Positions 16,749-26,505 are shown, counted from the stretch's first letter. The stretch is DNA of 64,000 nt from Campylobacter sp. CCUG 57310 (GCF_013201975.1 NZ_CP053845.1:992001-1056000); one strand, 5' to 3'. The notes: generated by a model not told the origin, from the sequence alone. Translations and numbers: made by a program.

Positions 16749-18959
16749 ATGAGCGATATTATTTGGACTAAGACCGATGAAGCGCCTGCGCTTGCTAGCT
16801 ACTCTTTGCTTGCGATTTTAGAAAATTTTTTAAACAAAGCAGACATCAGTATAAAAAGCGTTGATATATCGCTTGCAGGACGTATAATCGCAGCTTTTAG
16901 CGATAGGTTAAAGCCTGAGCAAAGAAGCGAGGATTATCTTGAAATTTTAAGCAAGATGACTGATGATAAATTTGCCAACATCATAAAACTTCCAAATATT
17001 TCCGCAAGTATCCCGCAACTAAATGCCGCTATAAACGAGCTTAGAGCCAAAGGATACGATATCCCTCTTTATGTAGAGGAGCCTAAAAACGATGAAGAAA
17101 AGATAGCCAAGCAAAGATATCAAAAAGTGCTAGGAAGCGCGGTTAATCCCGTTTTGCGTCAAGGAAATTCAGATAGAAGATCAATCCTCGCAGTAAAAGA
17201 ATACGCCAAAGCAAATCCTCATAAAATGGGAGCTTGGAGTAAGGATAGCAAAAGCGAAGTAAGCTATATGAGCAAGGGGGATTTTTATTCGAACGAAAAA
17301 TCATACACTAGCAAAAAAGATGACGTTTTAAAAGTTGAATTTACAAATAAAAACGGCGAAAAAAGAGTGCTTAAAGATGATCTTAAAATCCAAAAAGATG
17401 AAGTTATAGACGCTACTTTTATGAGTGTAAACGCTCTTAAAGAATTTATCAAAGAGCAAATTTCAGATGCGAACTCAAAAGAGCTTTTGTTTTCGGTGCA
17501 TCTAAAAGCCACCATGATGAAGGTAAGCGATCCTGTGATATTTGGTCATTTTGTGCGCGAGTTTTTTGATGAAGCGTTTGAGGAATTTAAAGACGAGTTT
17601 AAAGCTCTTAAGATAAATCAAAACAACGGCTTAAAAGAGCTTTTTGAAAAGATCGCTACTCTTGATAAAGAAGTGCAAGAGAAAATTTTGGCTAAATTTG
17701 ATGAAATTTATGCCAAGCAGCCCAGTTTAGCTATGGTAAATTCAGATCTTGGCATTACAAATTTGCATGTGCCAAGCGATGTGATAATTGATGCTTCAAT
17801 GCCCGTGATGATAAGAAACTCGGGCAAGATGTGGGATAAAGACGGCTTGTTAAAAGAGGCTAAAGCGGTGATACCCGATCAAACTTATGCAAGAGTTTAT
17901 GAGAGTGTGATTAAAGATTTTAAGAATAACGGCGCGCTTGATCCAAGCAAGATAGGAAGTGTGGCCAACGTTGGTCTTATGGCAAAGAAAGCCGAGGAGT
18001 ATGGAAGTCACGATAAGACTTTTATAATGAATGAAGATGGGGTTATAGAGGTTTTAAGTTCAAGCGGTGAAGTTATATTTAAATTTGAAGTTCAAAACGG
18101 CGATATATTTCGCATGACGCAGACAAAAGACGACGCGATAAAAAATTGGGTTGAGCTTGCTTTAAATAGAGCTAAAATCACAAATTCCAAGGCTATTTTT
18201 TGGCTTGATGAAAATCGTGCCCATGATAAAGAAATTCTTAAAAAAGTAAGAGAAATTTTAAACTCAACCGACTTAAAAGAGCTTGATATAGAAATTTTAA
18301 GTCCGGAAGCGGCTTGTAAAAAGACGCTTGATATAATCCGCCAAGGCAAAGACTGCATAAGCGTAACAGGCAATGTGCTAAGAGATTATCTAACCGATCT
18401 TTTCCCTATACTTGAGCTTGGAACAAGCGCTAAGATGCTCTCCGTGGTGCCGCTTTTAAAAGGCGGAGGCGTGTTTGAGACGGGAGCGGGCGGGTCTGCT
18501 CCAAAGATAGCAGAGCAGTTTTTTGAGGAAAATCACCTAAGATGGGATAGTTTAGGCGAATTTTTAGCGCTAATTGCAAGCTTAGAGCATCTGGCAAATA
18601 CAAAAAACAATGAAAACGCAAGAATTTTATCGCTTACTTTAAATCAAGCCGTTGCAAAATGGCTTAAAGAAAATCGCGCTCCGCTTAAAAAGGCGGGAGA
18701 GCCCGATAATCGCACGAGCCATTTTTATCTTGCGCTTTACTGGGCGGATGAGCTTGCGCAAAACGGCGGCAAACTCGCTGGCAAATTTCAAAATTTGGCC
18801 AATGCGCTAAAAGAAAACGAAAGTGTTATAAACAAAGAGCTTTTAGAAGCGCAAGGCGCTAAGGTGGATATCGGCGGGTATTATAAATTTGATGATAAAC
18901 TGGCGCAAATCGCCATGAGACCAAGTAATACACTAAATCAAATCATAAGAGAGGTTTAA
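16749..18959 (+). CDS. icd: Isocitrate dehydrogenase (NADP+), monomeric type
   Basis: Oxidatively decarboxylates isocitrate to 2-oxoglutarate, reducing NADP+. The 736-residue length and motifs such as [18 protein letters not shown] (residues about 138-155), [24 protein letters not shown] and [11 protein letters not shown] identify the large monomeric IDH-II type, not the homodimeric 400-residue type. Campylobacter jejuni also uses this form. It leads the operon icd-mdh-sucC-sucD. Its TAA is directly followed by the mdh ATG with no spacer. Confidence 0.96.
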   Translation: MSDIIWTKTDEAPALASYSLLAILENFLNKADISIKSVDISLAGRIIAAFSDRLKPEQRSEDYLEILSKMTDDKFANIIKLPNISASIPQLNAAINELRAKGYDIPLYVEEPKNDEEKIAKQRYQKVLGSAVNPVLRQGNSDRRSILAVKEYAKANPHKMGAWSKDSKSEVSYMSKGDFYSNEKSYTSKKDDVLKVEFTNKNGEKRVLKDDLKIQKDEVIDATFMSVNALKEFIKEQISDANSKELLFSVHLKATMMKVSDPVIFGHFVREFFDEAFEEFKDEFKALKINQNNGLKELFEKIATLDKEVQEKILAKFDEIYAKQPSLAMVNSDLGITNLHVPSDVIIDASMPVMIRNSGKMWDKDGLLKEAKAVIPDQTYARVYESVIKDFKNNGALDPSKIGSVANVGLMAKKAEEYGSHDKTFIMNEDGVIEVLSSSGEVIFKFEVQNGDIFRMTQTKDDAIKNWVELALNRAKITNSKAIFWLDENRAHDKEILKKVREILNSTDLKELDIEILSPEAACKKTLDIIRQGKDCISVTGNVLRDYLTDLFPILELGTSAKMLSVVPLLKGGGVFETGAGGSAPKIAEQFFEENHLRWDSLGEFLALIASLEHLANTKNNENARILSLTLNQAVAKWLKENRAPLKKAGEPDNRTSHFYLALYWADELAQNGGKLAGKFQNLANALKENESVINKELLEAQGAKVDIGGYYKFDDKLAQIAMRPSNTLNQIIREV

Positions 18960-19850
18960 ATGAAAATTTCAGTTATCGGAGCGGGAAATGTCGGTGCAAG
19001 CGTAGCTAGCACACTGGTTTTAAGAGAAGTTGCGGACGAAATCGCGCTTGTTGATATATTTGGCAACGTTGCGGCGGCTAAGGCTATAGATTTGGCTCAA
19101 AGTGCGGCTGTTTTTGGTATCGATGTGAAGGTTGAGGGCGGAGATGATTTTTCGCTTTTAAAAGATAGCGATATAGTGGTAATCACCGCAGGAAGCCCTA
19201 GAAAAGAGGGTCAGACTAGAGAAGATCTGCTTCTTAAAAACGCAGGCATCGTAAAAAGTAGCGTTGAAAATATCGTAAAATTTGCACCAAATGCGATAAT
19301 CATAACGGTAACAAACCCGCTTGACGTGCTAAATTTCGTTGTTTATAAAGTAAGCGGCTTTGATAAAAAGCGCATTATCGGTATGGCGGGCGAACTTGAC
19401 TCGGCAAGGCTTAAATTCGAGATAGGTCAAAAAACAGGACTTAAAAATTCAGAGTTTAACGCTCATATCATAGGCTCTCACAACGACGACATGCTAGTTT
19501 TAAAAGAAAATGTCAGCGTAAATTTAGACGAAGCAAGCTTTAACGAAGTGGCTCATGAGGCAAAAACAGGCGGGGCTAAGATAGTAAAACTGCTTGGCAC
19601 ATCGGCGTATTATGCACCTGGAGCTGCAGTAGCCAAGATGTGTGAGGCGATAGTTAAAGAGCGCGATGAGTGGCTAAGCTGCTGCGTGGTCTTGGATGAA
19701 AATTTAACTTGCGGCAGACGAGTAAGGCTTGGCAAAGACGGAATCAAAGAGATAAAAGAGCTTAGCCAAAACGAAAAAGAGGCTGTGCAAAAAAGCCAAG
19801 ATGATATTAAGAGAAATATAGAATTTCTTATCCAAAGTAAATTTTTCTAA
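18960..19850 (+). CDS. mdh: Malate dehydrogenase (NAD-dependent, LDH-like type)
   Basis: Interconverts malate and oxaloacetate. The Rossmann motif VIGAGNVGAS lies at residues 4-13, with acidic ALVDIF as the NAD-binding strand end. The substrate loop GSPRKEGQTREDL carries arginines, and GELDSARLKFEI gives the Asp-x-x-Arg pair. The catalytic His is in IIGSHNDDM, where Asn replaces the Gly of the common G-x-HGD pattern. The length of 296 residues is slightly short for the family but complete. It sits flush against icd and five bases before sucC. Confidence 0.93.
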   Translation: MKISVIGAGNVGASVASTLVLREVADEIALVDIFGNVAAAKAIDLAQSAAVFGIDVKVEGGDDFSLLKDSDIVVITAGSPRKEGQTREDLLLKNAGIVKSSVENIVKFAPNAIIITVTNPLDVLNFVVYKVSGFDKKRIIGMAGELDSARLKFEIGQKTGLKNSEFNAHIIGSHNDDMLVLKENVSVNLDEASFNEVAHEAKTGGAKIVKLLGTSAYYAPGAAVAKMCEAIVKERDEWLSCCVVLDENLTCGRRVRLGKDGIKEIKELSQNEKEAVQKSQDDIKRNIEFLIQSKFF

Positions 19851-19855
19851 GTAAA

Positions 19856-21034
19856 ATGAACATTCACGAATATCAAGCAAAAGCTATTTTAAAGGAATTT
19901 GGCATAAACGTAGCGGGCGGCAAGCTCGCTTACTCAATCGATGAGGCATTGCAAGCCGCAAAAAAGCTAAATGGCGATAAATTCGTCATTAAAGCTCAGG
20001 TTCACGCAGGCGGTCGGGGTCTTGGCGGTGGCGTAAAGATAGCCAAAAGCCTAAGCGAAGTTGAAAGTATCGCAAAAGATATGCTTGGCATGAGCCTTAT
20101 AACTCCCCAAACCTCAAAAGATGGCAAAGTCGTTAGAAAAATTTATATCGAGGAAGCGCTTGATATAAGCAAAGAAATTTATCTAAGTCTCGCCTTTGAC
20201 AGAAAAGAGGAAAACATTAGCATAATCGCCTCAAAAGAGGGCGGAATGAGTATAGAAGAGACCGCCAAGGATCATCCCGAGCTTATCAAAAAGGTAAATG
20301 TAGATCCGCAGATCGGACTGCGCGACTTTCATATCTTAAATTTGATAGGATTTTTTGGATTTAGCAAGGAGTTAAGCCTAAAATTTAGCGAAATTTTAAA
20401 AAAGCTTTATCAAATTTATATAAGCAAAGATGCGAATTTGATAGAGATAAATCCTTTGGTTTTAACTTCCAAGGATGAATTTTACGCGCTTGATGCGAAG
20501 ATGAGCTTTGATGACAGCGCCGTTTTTAGGCATAGCGAAATTTTAGCCCTTAAAGATGACGATGAAGAGGAACCAAGTGAGCTTGAAGCCAAAAAAAGCA
20601 GGCTTAACTACGTCAAGTTAGAAGGCAATGTAGGCTGTATAGTAAATGGTGCTGGGCTTGCCATGGCTACTATGGACATCATCCAAAACGCAGGTGGAAA
20701 GAGCGCAAATTTCTTAGACGTAGGCGGTTCGGCAAACCCTGCAAGCGTGGCAAAAGCCTTTGAGATAATACTTCGCGATAAAAATGTAAAATCGATATTT
20801 GTAAATATCTTTGGCGGTATCGTAAGGTGCGATAGGATTGCCGGCGGAATTTTAGAAGCGGCTAAAGAATTTGAGCTAAAAACCCCTATCGTAATCAGAC
20901 TTCAAGGGACAAATTCGACCGAGGCTATGGATATGCTAAAAAGTGCGGAGTTAAAGAATTTGCATGTAGTTGAAAATTTGCTTGATGGCGCAAGATTGGC
21001 CGTTAAATTCGCAAACGAAAAAGATTTAATATGA
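19856..21034 (+). CDS. sucC: Succinate--CoA ligase, beta subunit
   Basis: The ADP-forming beta subunit pairs with SucD to interconvert succinyl-CoA and succinate with substrate-level ATP formation. It begins MNIHEYQAKAILKEFG, has the ATP-grasp VKAQVHAGGRGLGGGVK-like loop (VIKAQVHAGGRGLGGG) and the C-terminal flavodoxin-like ligase domain with GNVGCIVNGAGLAMATMD and NIFGGIVRCD. Its length of 392 residues is usual. It overlaps sucD by four bases (ATGA). Confidence 0.96.
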   Translation: MNIHEYQAKAILKEFGINVAGGKLAYSIDEALQAAKKLNGDKFVIKAQVHAGGRGLGGGVKIAKSLSEVESIAKDMLGMSLITPQTSKDGKVVRKIYIEEALDISKEIYLSLAFDRKEENISIIASKEGGMSIEETAKDHPELIKKVNVDPQIGLRDFHILNLIGFFGFSKELSLKFSEILKKLYQIYISKDANLIEINPLVLTSKDEFYALDAKMSFDDSAVFRHSEILALKDDDEEEPSELEAKKSRLNYVKLEGNVGCIVNGAGLAMATMDIIQNAGGKSANFLDVGGSANPASVAKAFEIILRDKNVKSIFVNIFGGIVRCDRIAGGILEAAKEFELKTPIVIRLQGTNSTEAMDMLKSAELKNLHVVENLLDGARLAVKFANEKDLI

Positions 21035-21909
21035 GCATATTAATAGATAAAAACACGAAAGTTATCGTGCAGGGCTTTACGGGCAAGGAAGGGACATTTC
21101 ACTCTCAAAGCTGTCTAGAATACGGCACGCAAATTTTAGGCGGAGTAACTCCTTTTAAAGGAGGGCAAACTCATCTAAATTTGCCCGTGTTTGACACGGT
21201 AGAGCAAGCCGTAAATGCGACAAAAGCCGATACAAGCTTAGTCTTTGTGCCAAGCGCCTTTGCAAAAGACGCTATAATCGAAGCTGCGGACGCCGGCATA
21301 AAACTAGCCGTAGTTATCACCGAGCATGTGCCTGTGCTTGATATGCTTCATGCTAAAGCTTACGCGATCAAAAAAGGAATGCGTATCATCGGACCAAACT
21401 GCCCGGGTATCATAAGCTCAAACGAGTGTAAGCTGGGCATCATGCCAAGCTCTGTCTTTAAGCGAGCGCAAACCAACATCGGTATCATATCCAAATCAGG
21501 CACCTTAACCTACGAAGGTGCAAACGAGATCATCAAAGCGGGGTTTGGAATTTCAACCGCCGTGGGCATAGGCGGAGACGCCGTTATAGGAATGGCTTAC
21601 GAGGAGCTTTTAGAGCTTTTTGAAGCTGATAATGATACCAAAGCGATACTTTTAATAGGAGAAATCGGCGGAGATCTTGAAGTAAAAGCCTGCAAGATGA
21701 TAAAAGAGAAAATTTCAAAGCCGATAGTTGCCTTTATCGCAGGAAATTCCGCTCCAAAAGGGCGTAAAATGGGTCATGCAGGAGCTATTATAAACGGCAT
21801 AGAAGGAAGTGCGGAGTATAAGATGAAAGCGCTTAGAGAAGCAGGCGTGTTTGTCGTGGATACTCCTACTGATATAGGTGCGAAATTTAAAGAGATAATA
21901 AAAATTTAA
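21031..21909 (+). CDS. sucD: Succinate--CoA ligase, alpha subunit
   Basis: The CoA-binding alpha subunit, transiently phosphorylated on a histidine. An N-terminal CoA-binding fold carries VQGFTGKEGTFHS. The middle has GPNCPGIISSNECKLGIMPS. The phospho-histidine is in KGRKMGHAGAIING (residues about 242-255). The length of 292 residues is normal. It overlaps sucC and is followed by a 126-bp spacer before oorD. Confidence 0.96.
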   Translation: MSILIDKNTKVIVQGFTGKEGTFHSQSCLEYGTQILGGVTPFKGGQTHLNLPVFDTVEQAVNATKADTSLVFVPSAFAKDAIIEAADAGIKLAVVITEHVPVLDMLHAKAYAIKKGMRIIGPNCPGIISSNECKLGIMPSSVFKRAQTNIGIISKSGTLTYEGANEIIKAGFGISTAVGIGGDAVIGMAYEELLELFEADNDTKAILLIGEIGGDLEVKACKMIKEKISKPIVAFIAGNSAPKGRKMGHAGAIINGIEGSAEYKMKALREAGVFVVDTPTDIGAKFKEIIKI

Positions 21910-21993
21910 AGCAGAGCGGATATATTCGCTACTTAAATAAAAACTAAAATAAATTTTATCTATTTTTTGAAATCTTAAATTTAAGCAAGATTA

Positions 21994-22001
21994 TATAAAA
22001 T
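21994..22001 (+). promoter_or_regulatory. Probable -10 element before oorD
   Basis: TATAAAAT sits 34 bases before the oorD ATG in the 126-bp sucD-oorD spacer. The spacer also holds two copies of TTAAGCAAG (21981-21989 and 22019-22027), the second next to the ribosome site. It would allow the oor genes to be expressed apart from icd-mdh-sucCD. Confidence 0.4.
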
Positions 22002-22035
22002 TGCTGAATTTAGAAATTTTAAGCAAGGAAAACAG

Positions 22036-22341
22036 ATGTTGATAAAAGAGGGTGTCGCAGTTTGGGTTGATACGACTCGCTGTAAAGCCTGTGATATATG
22101 CGTTAGTTATTGTCCTGCAGGTGTGCTTGGTATGAGGCTAGAACCAAGTGCTGTGCTTGGTAAGATGATAGAGGTAGTGCACGAAGAGGCCTGTATAGGC
22201 TGTAGGGATTGTGAGCTTCACTGTCCTGATTTTGCGATTTATGTAGCCGATAAGGGCTTTAAATTTGCTAAACTTAGCGCGGAGAGTAAGGCTAGGGCCC
22301 AAGCCGTAAAAGCTAACCGCTACGAAAAGCTAGGAGCCTAA
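22036..22341 (+). CDS. oorD: 2-oxoglutarate:acceptor oxidoreductase, delta (ferredoxin) subunit
   Basis: A 101-residue 2[4Fe-4S] ferredoxin-like subunit with two cluster motifs, CKACDICVSYCP and CIGCRDCELHCP. It carries electrons from the thiamine site of OorAB. OOR replaces 2-oxoglutarate dehydrogenase in microaerophilic Epsilonproteobacteria and converts 2-oxoglutarate and CoA to succinyl-CoA and CO2. The oorD-A-B-C order matches C. jejuni. oorA begins one base after the stop. Confidence 0.96.
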   Translation: MLIKEGVAVWVDTTRCKACDICVSYCPAGVLGMRLEPSAVLGKMIEVVHEEACIGCRDCELHCPDFAIYVADKGFKFAKLSAESKARAQAVKANRYEKLGA

Positions 22342-22342
22342 T

Positions 22343-23464
22343 ATGAGAGAGATCATATCAAGCGGAAATGAGCTAGTAGCACTTGCTGCGATAGATGCGG
22401 GATGTAACTTCTTTGGCGGATATCCGATAACTCCTTCAAGCGAGATAGCTCACGAGCTAAGCGTGCTTTTGCCAAAAAACGACGGCAAATTTATCCAAAT
22501 GGAAGATGAGATAGCGGGAATTTCAGTAGCACTTGGAGCCGCTATGAGCGGAGCTAAGGCTATGACCGCAAGCTCGGGACCCGGGATCTCGCTTAAGGCC
22601 GAGCAGATAGGGCTTGGATTTATCGCCGAAATTCCGCTCGTGATCGTAAATGTAATGCGCGGAGGACCAAGTACGGGACTTCCTACACGCGTATCACAAG
22701 GCGATATCTTGCAGGCAAAAAACCCGAGCCACGGCGATATAAACAGCATAGTTATCGCTCCTGCAAGCTTAGAGGAGTGCTACACTGAGACTATTCGAGC
22801 CTTTAATCTAGCCGAGCGTTTCATGACGCCTGTGTTTTTACTGCTTGATGAGACTATAGGGCACATGCACGCTAAGGCGATTTTGCCTGAACTTAGCGAG
22901 CTTGAAATTTATAATAGAAAGCAGTTTGAAGGCGAGGCAAGCGAGTATAAGCCTTACAAAGCCGCAAGCGATGAGCCGGCGACTTTGAATAAATTTTTTA
23001 AAGGTTACAGATATCATATCACGGGGCTTCATCACGGCGAAACCGGCTTTCCTACAGAAGACGGCAAGATAGTAGAATACAACATCAACAGGCTGTTTAA
23101 CAAGATAAATGCTCACACCGACAAGATAGACTCTTTTGAGGAGTATAGACTAGATGACGCTGAAATTTGCATCATAGCTTACGGAAGCGTGGCAAGAGCC
23201 GCTAAAGAGGCGGTTGAAATTTTACGCAAAGAGGGCTTGAAAGTAGGGCTGTTTAAGCCTATTACGCTATTTCCGGTAGCAAAAGAAAAGCTAAAAAATA
23301 TCAGTGCAAAATTTGAGAAAATTTTAATCTGCGAGCTAAATTTAGGTCAATACACGGGCGAAATTCAAAAGGCAACGCTTAAAGAGAGCTTTAAAACGCT
23401 TCACAAGGCAAACGGACGACCGATCAGCCCGCAAGAGATCATCGCCAAGATAGGGGAGTTTTAA
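22343..23464 (+). CDS. oorA: 2-oxoglutarate:acceptor oxidoreductase, alpha subunit
   Basis: The pyrimidine-binding and domain-II subunit of the four-subunit OOR. It starts with the family pattern SSGNELVALAAIDAGCNFF and FGGYPITPSSEIAHEL, then MEDEIAGISVALGAAMSGAK and TASSGPGISLKAEQIG, typical of the KorA/OorA family. The C-terminal domain carries AYGSVARAAKEAVE and GLFKPITLFP. The length of 373 residues is normal. One base separates it from each neighbour. Confidence 0.96.
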   Translation: MREIISSGNELVALAAIDAGCNFFGGYPITPSSEIAHELSVLLPKNDGKFIQMEDEIAGISVALGAAMSGAKAMTASSGPGISLKAEQIGLGFIAEIPLVIVNVMRGGPSTGLPTRVSQGDILQAKNPSHGDINSIVIAPASLEECYTETIRAFNLAERFMTPVFLLLDETIGHMHAKAILPELSELEIYNRKQFEGEASEYKPYKAASDEPATLNKFFKGYRYHITGLHHGETGFPTEDGKIVEYNINRLFNKINAHTDKIDSFEEYRLDDAEICIIAYGSVARAAKEAVEILRKEGLKVGLFKPITLFPVAKEKLKNISAKFEKILICELNLGQYTGEIQKATLKESFKTLHKANGRPISPQEIIAKIGEF

Positions 23465-23465
23465 G

Positions 23466-24311
23466 ATGGCATTTAACTACGATAAATATCTAAGAATAGA
23501 CAAGATGCCGACCCTTTGGTGCTGGGGATGTGGCGACGGCGTGATACTTAAAGCGGTCATTCGCGCTATAGATAAGCTTGGATGGGATATGGATGATGTC
23601 TGCGTGGTTTCTGGTATCGGCTGCTCCGGACGATTTAGCTCTTATATGAACTGCAACACCGTTCACACGACTCACGGACGAGCAATAGCCTATGCGACGG
23701 GCATAAAGCTGGCAAATCCAAACAAACACGTGATCGTAGTAACCGGTGACGGAGACGGGCTTGCTATAGGCGGCAACCACACTATACACGGCTGTAGGCG
23801 CAATATCAACTTAAACCATATCCTCATAAACAACTTCATCTACGGGCTTACAAACTCCCAAACCAGCCCGACTACTCCGCGCGGAATGTGGACGGTTACG
23901 GCGCAACTTGGAAACATCGATCCAAGCTTTGATGCTTGTAAGCTTGCAATCGCGGCTGGAGCGACATTTGTAGCTAGGCAAAACGTTATAGAAGCTACAA
24001 AGCTAGAGAAAATTTTAGCCGAAGGCTTTGCTCACGACGGATACAGCTTCTTTGACGTGTTTTCAAACTGTCATATAAATTTAGGCAGAAAAAACAAGAT
24101 GGCTCAAGCCGTTCAAACTCTTGAATGGATAGAGTCGCTTTGCGTGAGCAAAACGAAATTTGATGCTCTTAGCGAGGATGAGCAAAAGGGCAAATTCCCG
24201 CTTGGAATTTTGCATCACGACACAACCAAAACCGAATACACCAAAGCCTACGATCAGGTGATAAAAGCCGCTAAGAGTGGAGAGAAAATCGACTTTGGAG
24301 CGATGATATGA
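23466..24311 (+). CDS. oorB: 2-oxoglutarate:acceptor oxidoreductase, beta subunit
   Basis: The thiamine-pyrophosphate-binding subunit. Conserved cysteines in PTLWCWGCGDG, the GIGCSGRFSSYMNC segment, HTTHGRAIAYATGIKLA and the TPP motif VVTGDGDGLAIGGNH are present. The Asn of INNFIYGLTNSQTSPT completes the Mg-TPP site. The length of 281 residues is normal. It overlaps oorC by four bases (ATGA). Confidence 0.96.
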   Translation: MAFNYDKYLRIDKMPTLWCWGCGDGVILKAVIRAIDKLGWDMDDVCVVSGIGCSGRFSSYMNCNTVHTTHGRAIAYATGIKLANPNKHVIVVTGDGDGLAIGGNHTIHGCRRNINLNHILINNFIYGLTNSQTSPTTPRGMWTVTAQLGNIDPSFDACKLAIAAGATFVARQNVIEATKLEKILAEGFAHDGYSFFDVFSNCHINLGRKNKMAQAVQTLEWIESLCVSKTKFDALSEDEQKGKFPLGILHHDTTKTEYTKAYDQVIKAAKSGEKIDFGAMI

Positions 24312-24859
24312 AAAGACAGCTTAGATTTGTAGGTGTGGGCGGTCAGGGTGTTATACTAGCGGGTGAAATTCTAGCCGCAGCCAAGATAGAAGAGGGCGGA
24401 TACGGGGTTAAGGCCTCGACTTATACATCGCAGGTTAGAGGAGGGCCGACGAAGGTTGATATCTTGCTTAGCGAAGATGAAATTTTATATCCTTATGCAA
24501 ACGAAGGCGAGATAGAATTTATGCTTGCGACGGCTCAGGTAAGCTTTGAGCTATTTAAAGAGGGTGTTAAAGACGGCGGTATCATCGTCATAGAGCCAAA
24601 TTTGGTTCACGCAAGCGATGAGGATAGAAAGAGGTGGCAAATTTATGAAATTCCCATCATCACTATCGCAAAAGACGAGGTTAGAAACGTCATAACTCAA
24701 AGCGTAGTTGCGCTTGGTGTGGCGGTTGAGATGAGTGGGTGCATGGACGCAAATTTAGTGCGCGAAGTTATGCTCTCAAAGGTGCCGCCAAAGGTGCATG
24801 AGGCTAATACAAAAGCTTATGAATTAGGTATAAAATATGCAAAGGAGATAAAGAAATGA
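24308..24859 (+). CDS. oorC: 2-oxoglutarate:acceptor oxidoreductase, gamma subunit
   Basis: A 183-residue gamma-domain subunit with GVGGQGVILAGEILA at residues 9-23 and the STYTSQVRGGPTKVDI motif typical of KorC/PorG proteins. It completes the OOR complex. It is coupled on both sides by ATGA overlaps, with oorB upstream and the flavodoxin gene downstream. Confidence 0.96.
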   Translation: MKRQLRFVGVGGQGVILAGEILAAAKIEEGGYGVKASTYTSQVRGGPTKVDILLSEDEILYPYANEGEIEFMLATAQVSFELFKEGVKDGGIIVIEPNLVHASDEDRKRWQIYEIPIITIAKDEVRNVITQSVVALGVAVEMSGCMDANLVREVMLSKVPPKVHEANTKAYELGIKYAKEIKK

Positions 24860-25347
24860 TAGGAATATTTTACGCAACAGGCAAAGGCGATACGCAAAAA
24901 GCGTGCGAATATGCGGCAGCTAAGTTGGGTGCCGAAGTTAAAGTGATAAAAGCGGTTAAAGATGTAGCGCAATCAAGCGAATTTGAAGGCTTTGATCTTT
25001 TGATCTTAGCAAGCTCAAGTTATGGATTTGGCGAGCTTCATGAGGATTGGAAGGCAAAGCTTGGCTTGCTAAAAGAGGCAAATTTAAAAGGTAAAAAAGT
25101 AGCTTTAATAGGAGTTGGCAATCAAGAGCGCCACGGCGATAACTTCTGTGGCGGGATAGTTGAGTTTTTGCCTTTTGTAAAGGGAGCTTCATTGCTTGGT
25201 GCAAAAGATAAGGACGGATATAAATTTGACTACTCATCTGCATTTATAAACGGTAAATTTATCGGACTAGTGCTTGATACGAAGGGCGATAAAGAGTACG
25301 AAAAACGTATAGATAAATGGGCAAGCGACATAAAAGCTCAAATTTAA
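24856..25347 (+). CDS. Flavodoxin, probable electron partner of OOR
   Basis: A 163-residue flavodoxin-fold protein. The FMN phosphate loop appears as FYATGKGDTQKA (residues 4-15), the second loop as SSSYGFGELHEDWK, and the third as GVGNQERHGDNFCGG. The C-terminal segment DGYKFDYSSAFINGKFIGLVLD matches the long-chain FldA type over its length; the middle is roughly at residues 122-143. Flavodoxin is the known acceptor for OOR in Helicobacter and Campylobacter. Its ATG overlaps the oorC stop, so it is made with OOR. The family Asp of GDQ is Asn here. It may be a second flavodoxin besides a main FldA; that cannot be checked here. Confidence 0.85.
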   Translation: MIGIFYATGKGDTQKACEYAAAKLGAEVKVIKAVKDVAQSSEFEGFDLLILASSSYGFGELHEDWKAKLGLLKEANLKGKKVALIGVGNQERHGDNFCGGIVEFLPFVKGASLLGAKDKDGYKFDYSSAFINGKFIGLVLDTKGDKEYEKRIDKWASDIKAQI

Positions 25348-25358
25348 CTTTTAAATCC

Positions 25359-25386
25359 GCTTGGTTTGTGTCATCACTGGCCAAGC
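25359..25386. terminator. Terminator-like hairpin between convergent operons
   Basis: GCTTGG (25359-25364) pairs with CCAAGC (25381-25386), with a possible inner GTG/CAC pair. It lies in the 48-bp gap where the oor-flavodoxin operon (+) and the murJ-to-orphan operon (-) converge. T-rich sequence follows on the right. Confidence 0.5.
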
Positions 25387-25395
25387 AGAAATTTA

Positions 25396-25845
25396 TTACT
25401 TTTTATTAAGCTCTTCTTTTGTTTTAAATTTATCCGTATTTGATAGATAGTGCGTAAGTTTAGCTAGAGAATTTATTAAGAATATATATAAAATAATAGG
25501 AATACCAAAAAGAAAACCAGAAAAGAGAATAGTACCATAAATCATATCTGTTGTAGGCTTTAGTATTTCTATATAATAATATCGTCCTTGCATACTTCCT
25601 TCATTCCATCCTTCTGCATTAAATAATATTAAAAAATTTGCAATCAATATAAGGATAACAAGTAAAATGTAGTTATTTTTCCTAATTGGAGTTATTGCAT
25701 ACAAAAGACAAACTGCCATATTTATTGCCATCAAGTAAAAGAAAGGAAATCCTTCTCCCGCTAATATTAAAATTATGCCTATGCAGACAATAACATAGCC
25801 TAGTTCTGATACAAACTTTTTTGTTGTTTCTATATCTTTGTTCAT
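25396..25845 (-). CDS. Orphan four-helix membrane protein
   Basis: A 149-residue protein I do not recognise. It has four hydrophobic segments (about 15-33, 36-53, 58-76 and 103-126) and a charged C-terminal tail (NTDKFKTKEELNKK). Base composition and codons are more AT-rich than the flanking core genes, with many ATA and AAT codons, so it may be a recent addition. It is the last gene of the twelve-gene minus-strand run, nine bases behind yggS, and ends just before a terminator. No domain or function can be named. Confidence 0.65.
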   Translation of the reverse strand: MNKDIETTKKFVSELGYVIVCIGIILILAGEGFPFFYLMAINMAVCLLYAITPIRKNNYILLVILILIANFLILFNAEGWNEGSMQGRYYYIEILKPTTDMIYGTILFSGFLFGIPIILYIFLINSLAKLTHYLSNTDKFKTKEELNKK

Positions 25846-25854
25846 GTTTTAGCC

Positions 25855-26505
25855 TTATTTATACAAAACAGACCCAAGACGAACCATATTTGAGCCGCAT
25901 TTTATAGCTAGTTCAAAGTCGCTACTCATCCCCATAGAGCAAATTTTAGCTCCATACTGCTCAAGTTCTTCATAAATTTTGCGCGTAGTTTCAAAGCTTT
26001 TTTGGATAGTCTTTATATCATCAACATGCGCGCCGATACTCATTACACCCACGGGGCGTAGGAATTTGCATCTCTCTTTGATAGATAAAAATGTCTCCAC
26101 CGCCATTTTAGCTTCCACACCCTGCTTACTCTCCTCTTCGGCGGAGTTTATCTGAAGCAAGCACTCAAGCTCATAGTTAAGCCTTTTATCCACTTCAAGA
26201 GCAGCTTTAAGGCTTTCGCAACTTTGCCAAAGAGTAGGTCGCAAAGATATGAGCTGGTTTATTTTATTGCTTTGAAGGCGACCGATAAAGTGCCATTTTA
26301 TAGGATTTTGTGGCAAAATTTCAGCTAAAATTTGCTGTTTGTTTTTAAGTTCTTGGACTCTATTTTCACCAAAATCAACTTGCCCCTCATTAAAAAGCTC
26401 TAAAACTTCTTTTACGGTTACGTTTTTACTGACGGCAACTAGCTTTACGGCTTCATTTAGACCGGTGCTATTAATACGTTTTAAAATTTCTTCTAAGTTG
26501 CTCAT
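25855..26505 (-). CDS. yggS: YggS-family pyridoxal-phosphate-binding homeostasis protein
   Basis: A 216-residue single-domain PLP protein of the YggS/PLPBP family, which buffers pyridoxal phosphate and has no known catalysis. The PLP lysine lies in AVSKNVTVKEV near residue 26. Other family motifs are FGENRVQELKNK, WHFIGRLQSNK, and near the C-terminus SMGMSSDFELAIKCGSNMVRLGS (about 191-213). Its ATG overlaps the rseP stop by four bases. Confidence 0.94.
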   Translation of the reverse strand: MSNLEEILKRINSTGLNEAVKLVAVSKNVTVKEVLELFNEGQVDFGENRVQELKNKQQILAEILPQNPIKWHFIGRLQSNKINQLISLRPTLWQSCESLKAALEVDKRLNYELECLLQINSAEEESKQGVEAKMAVETFLSIKERCKFLRPVGVMSIGAHVDDIKTIQKSFETTRKIYEELEQYGAKICSMGMSSDFELAIKCGSNMVRLGSVLYK

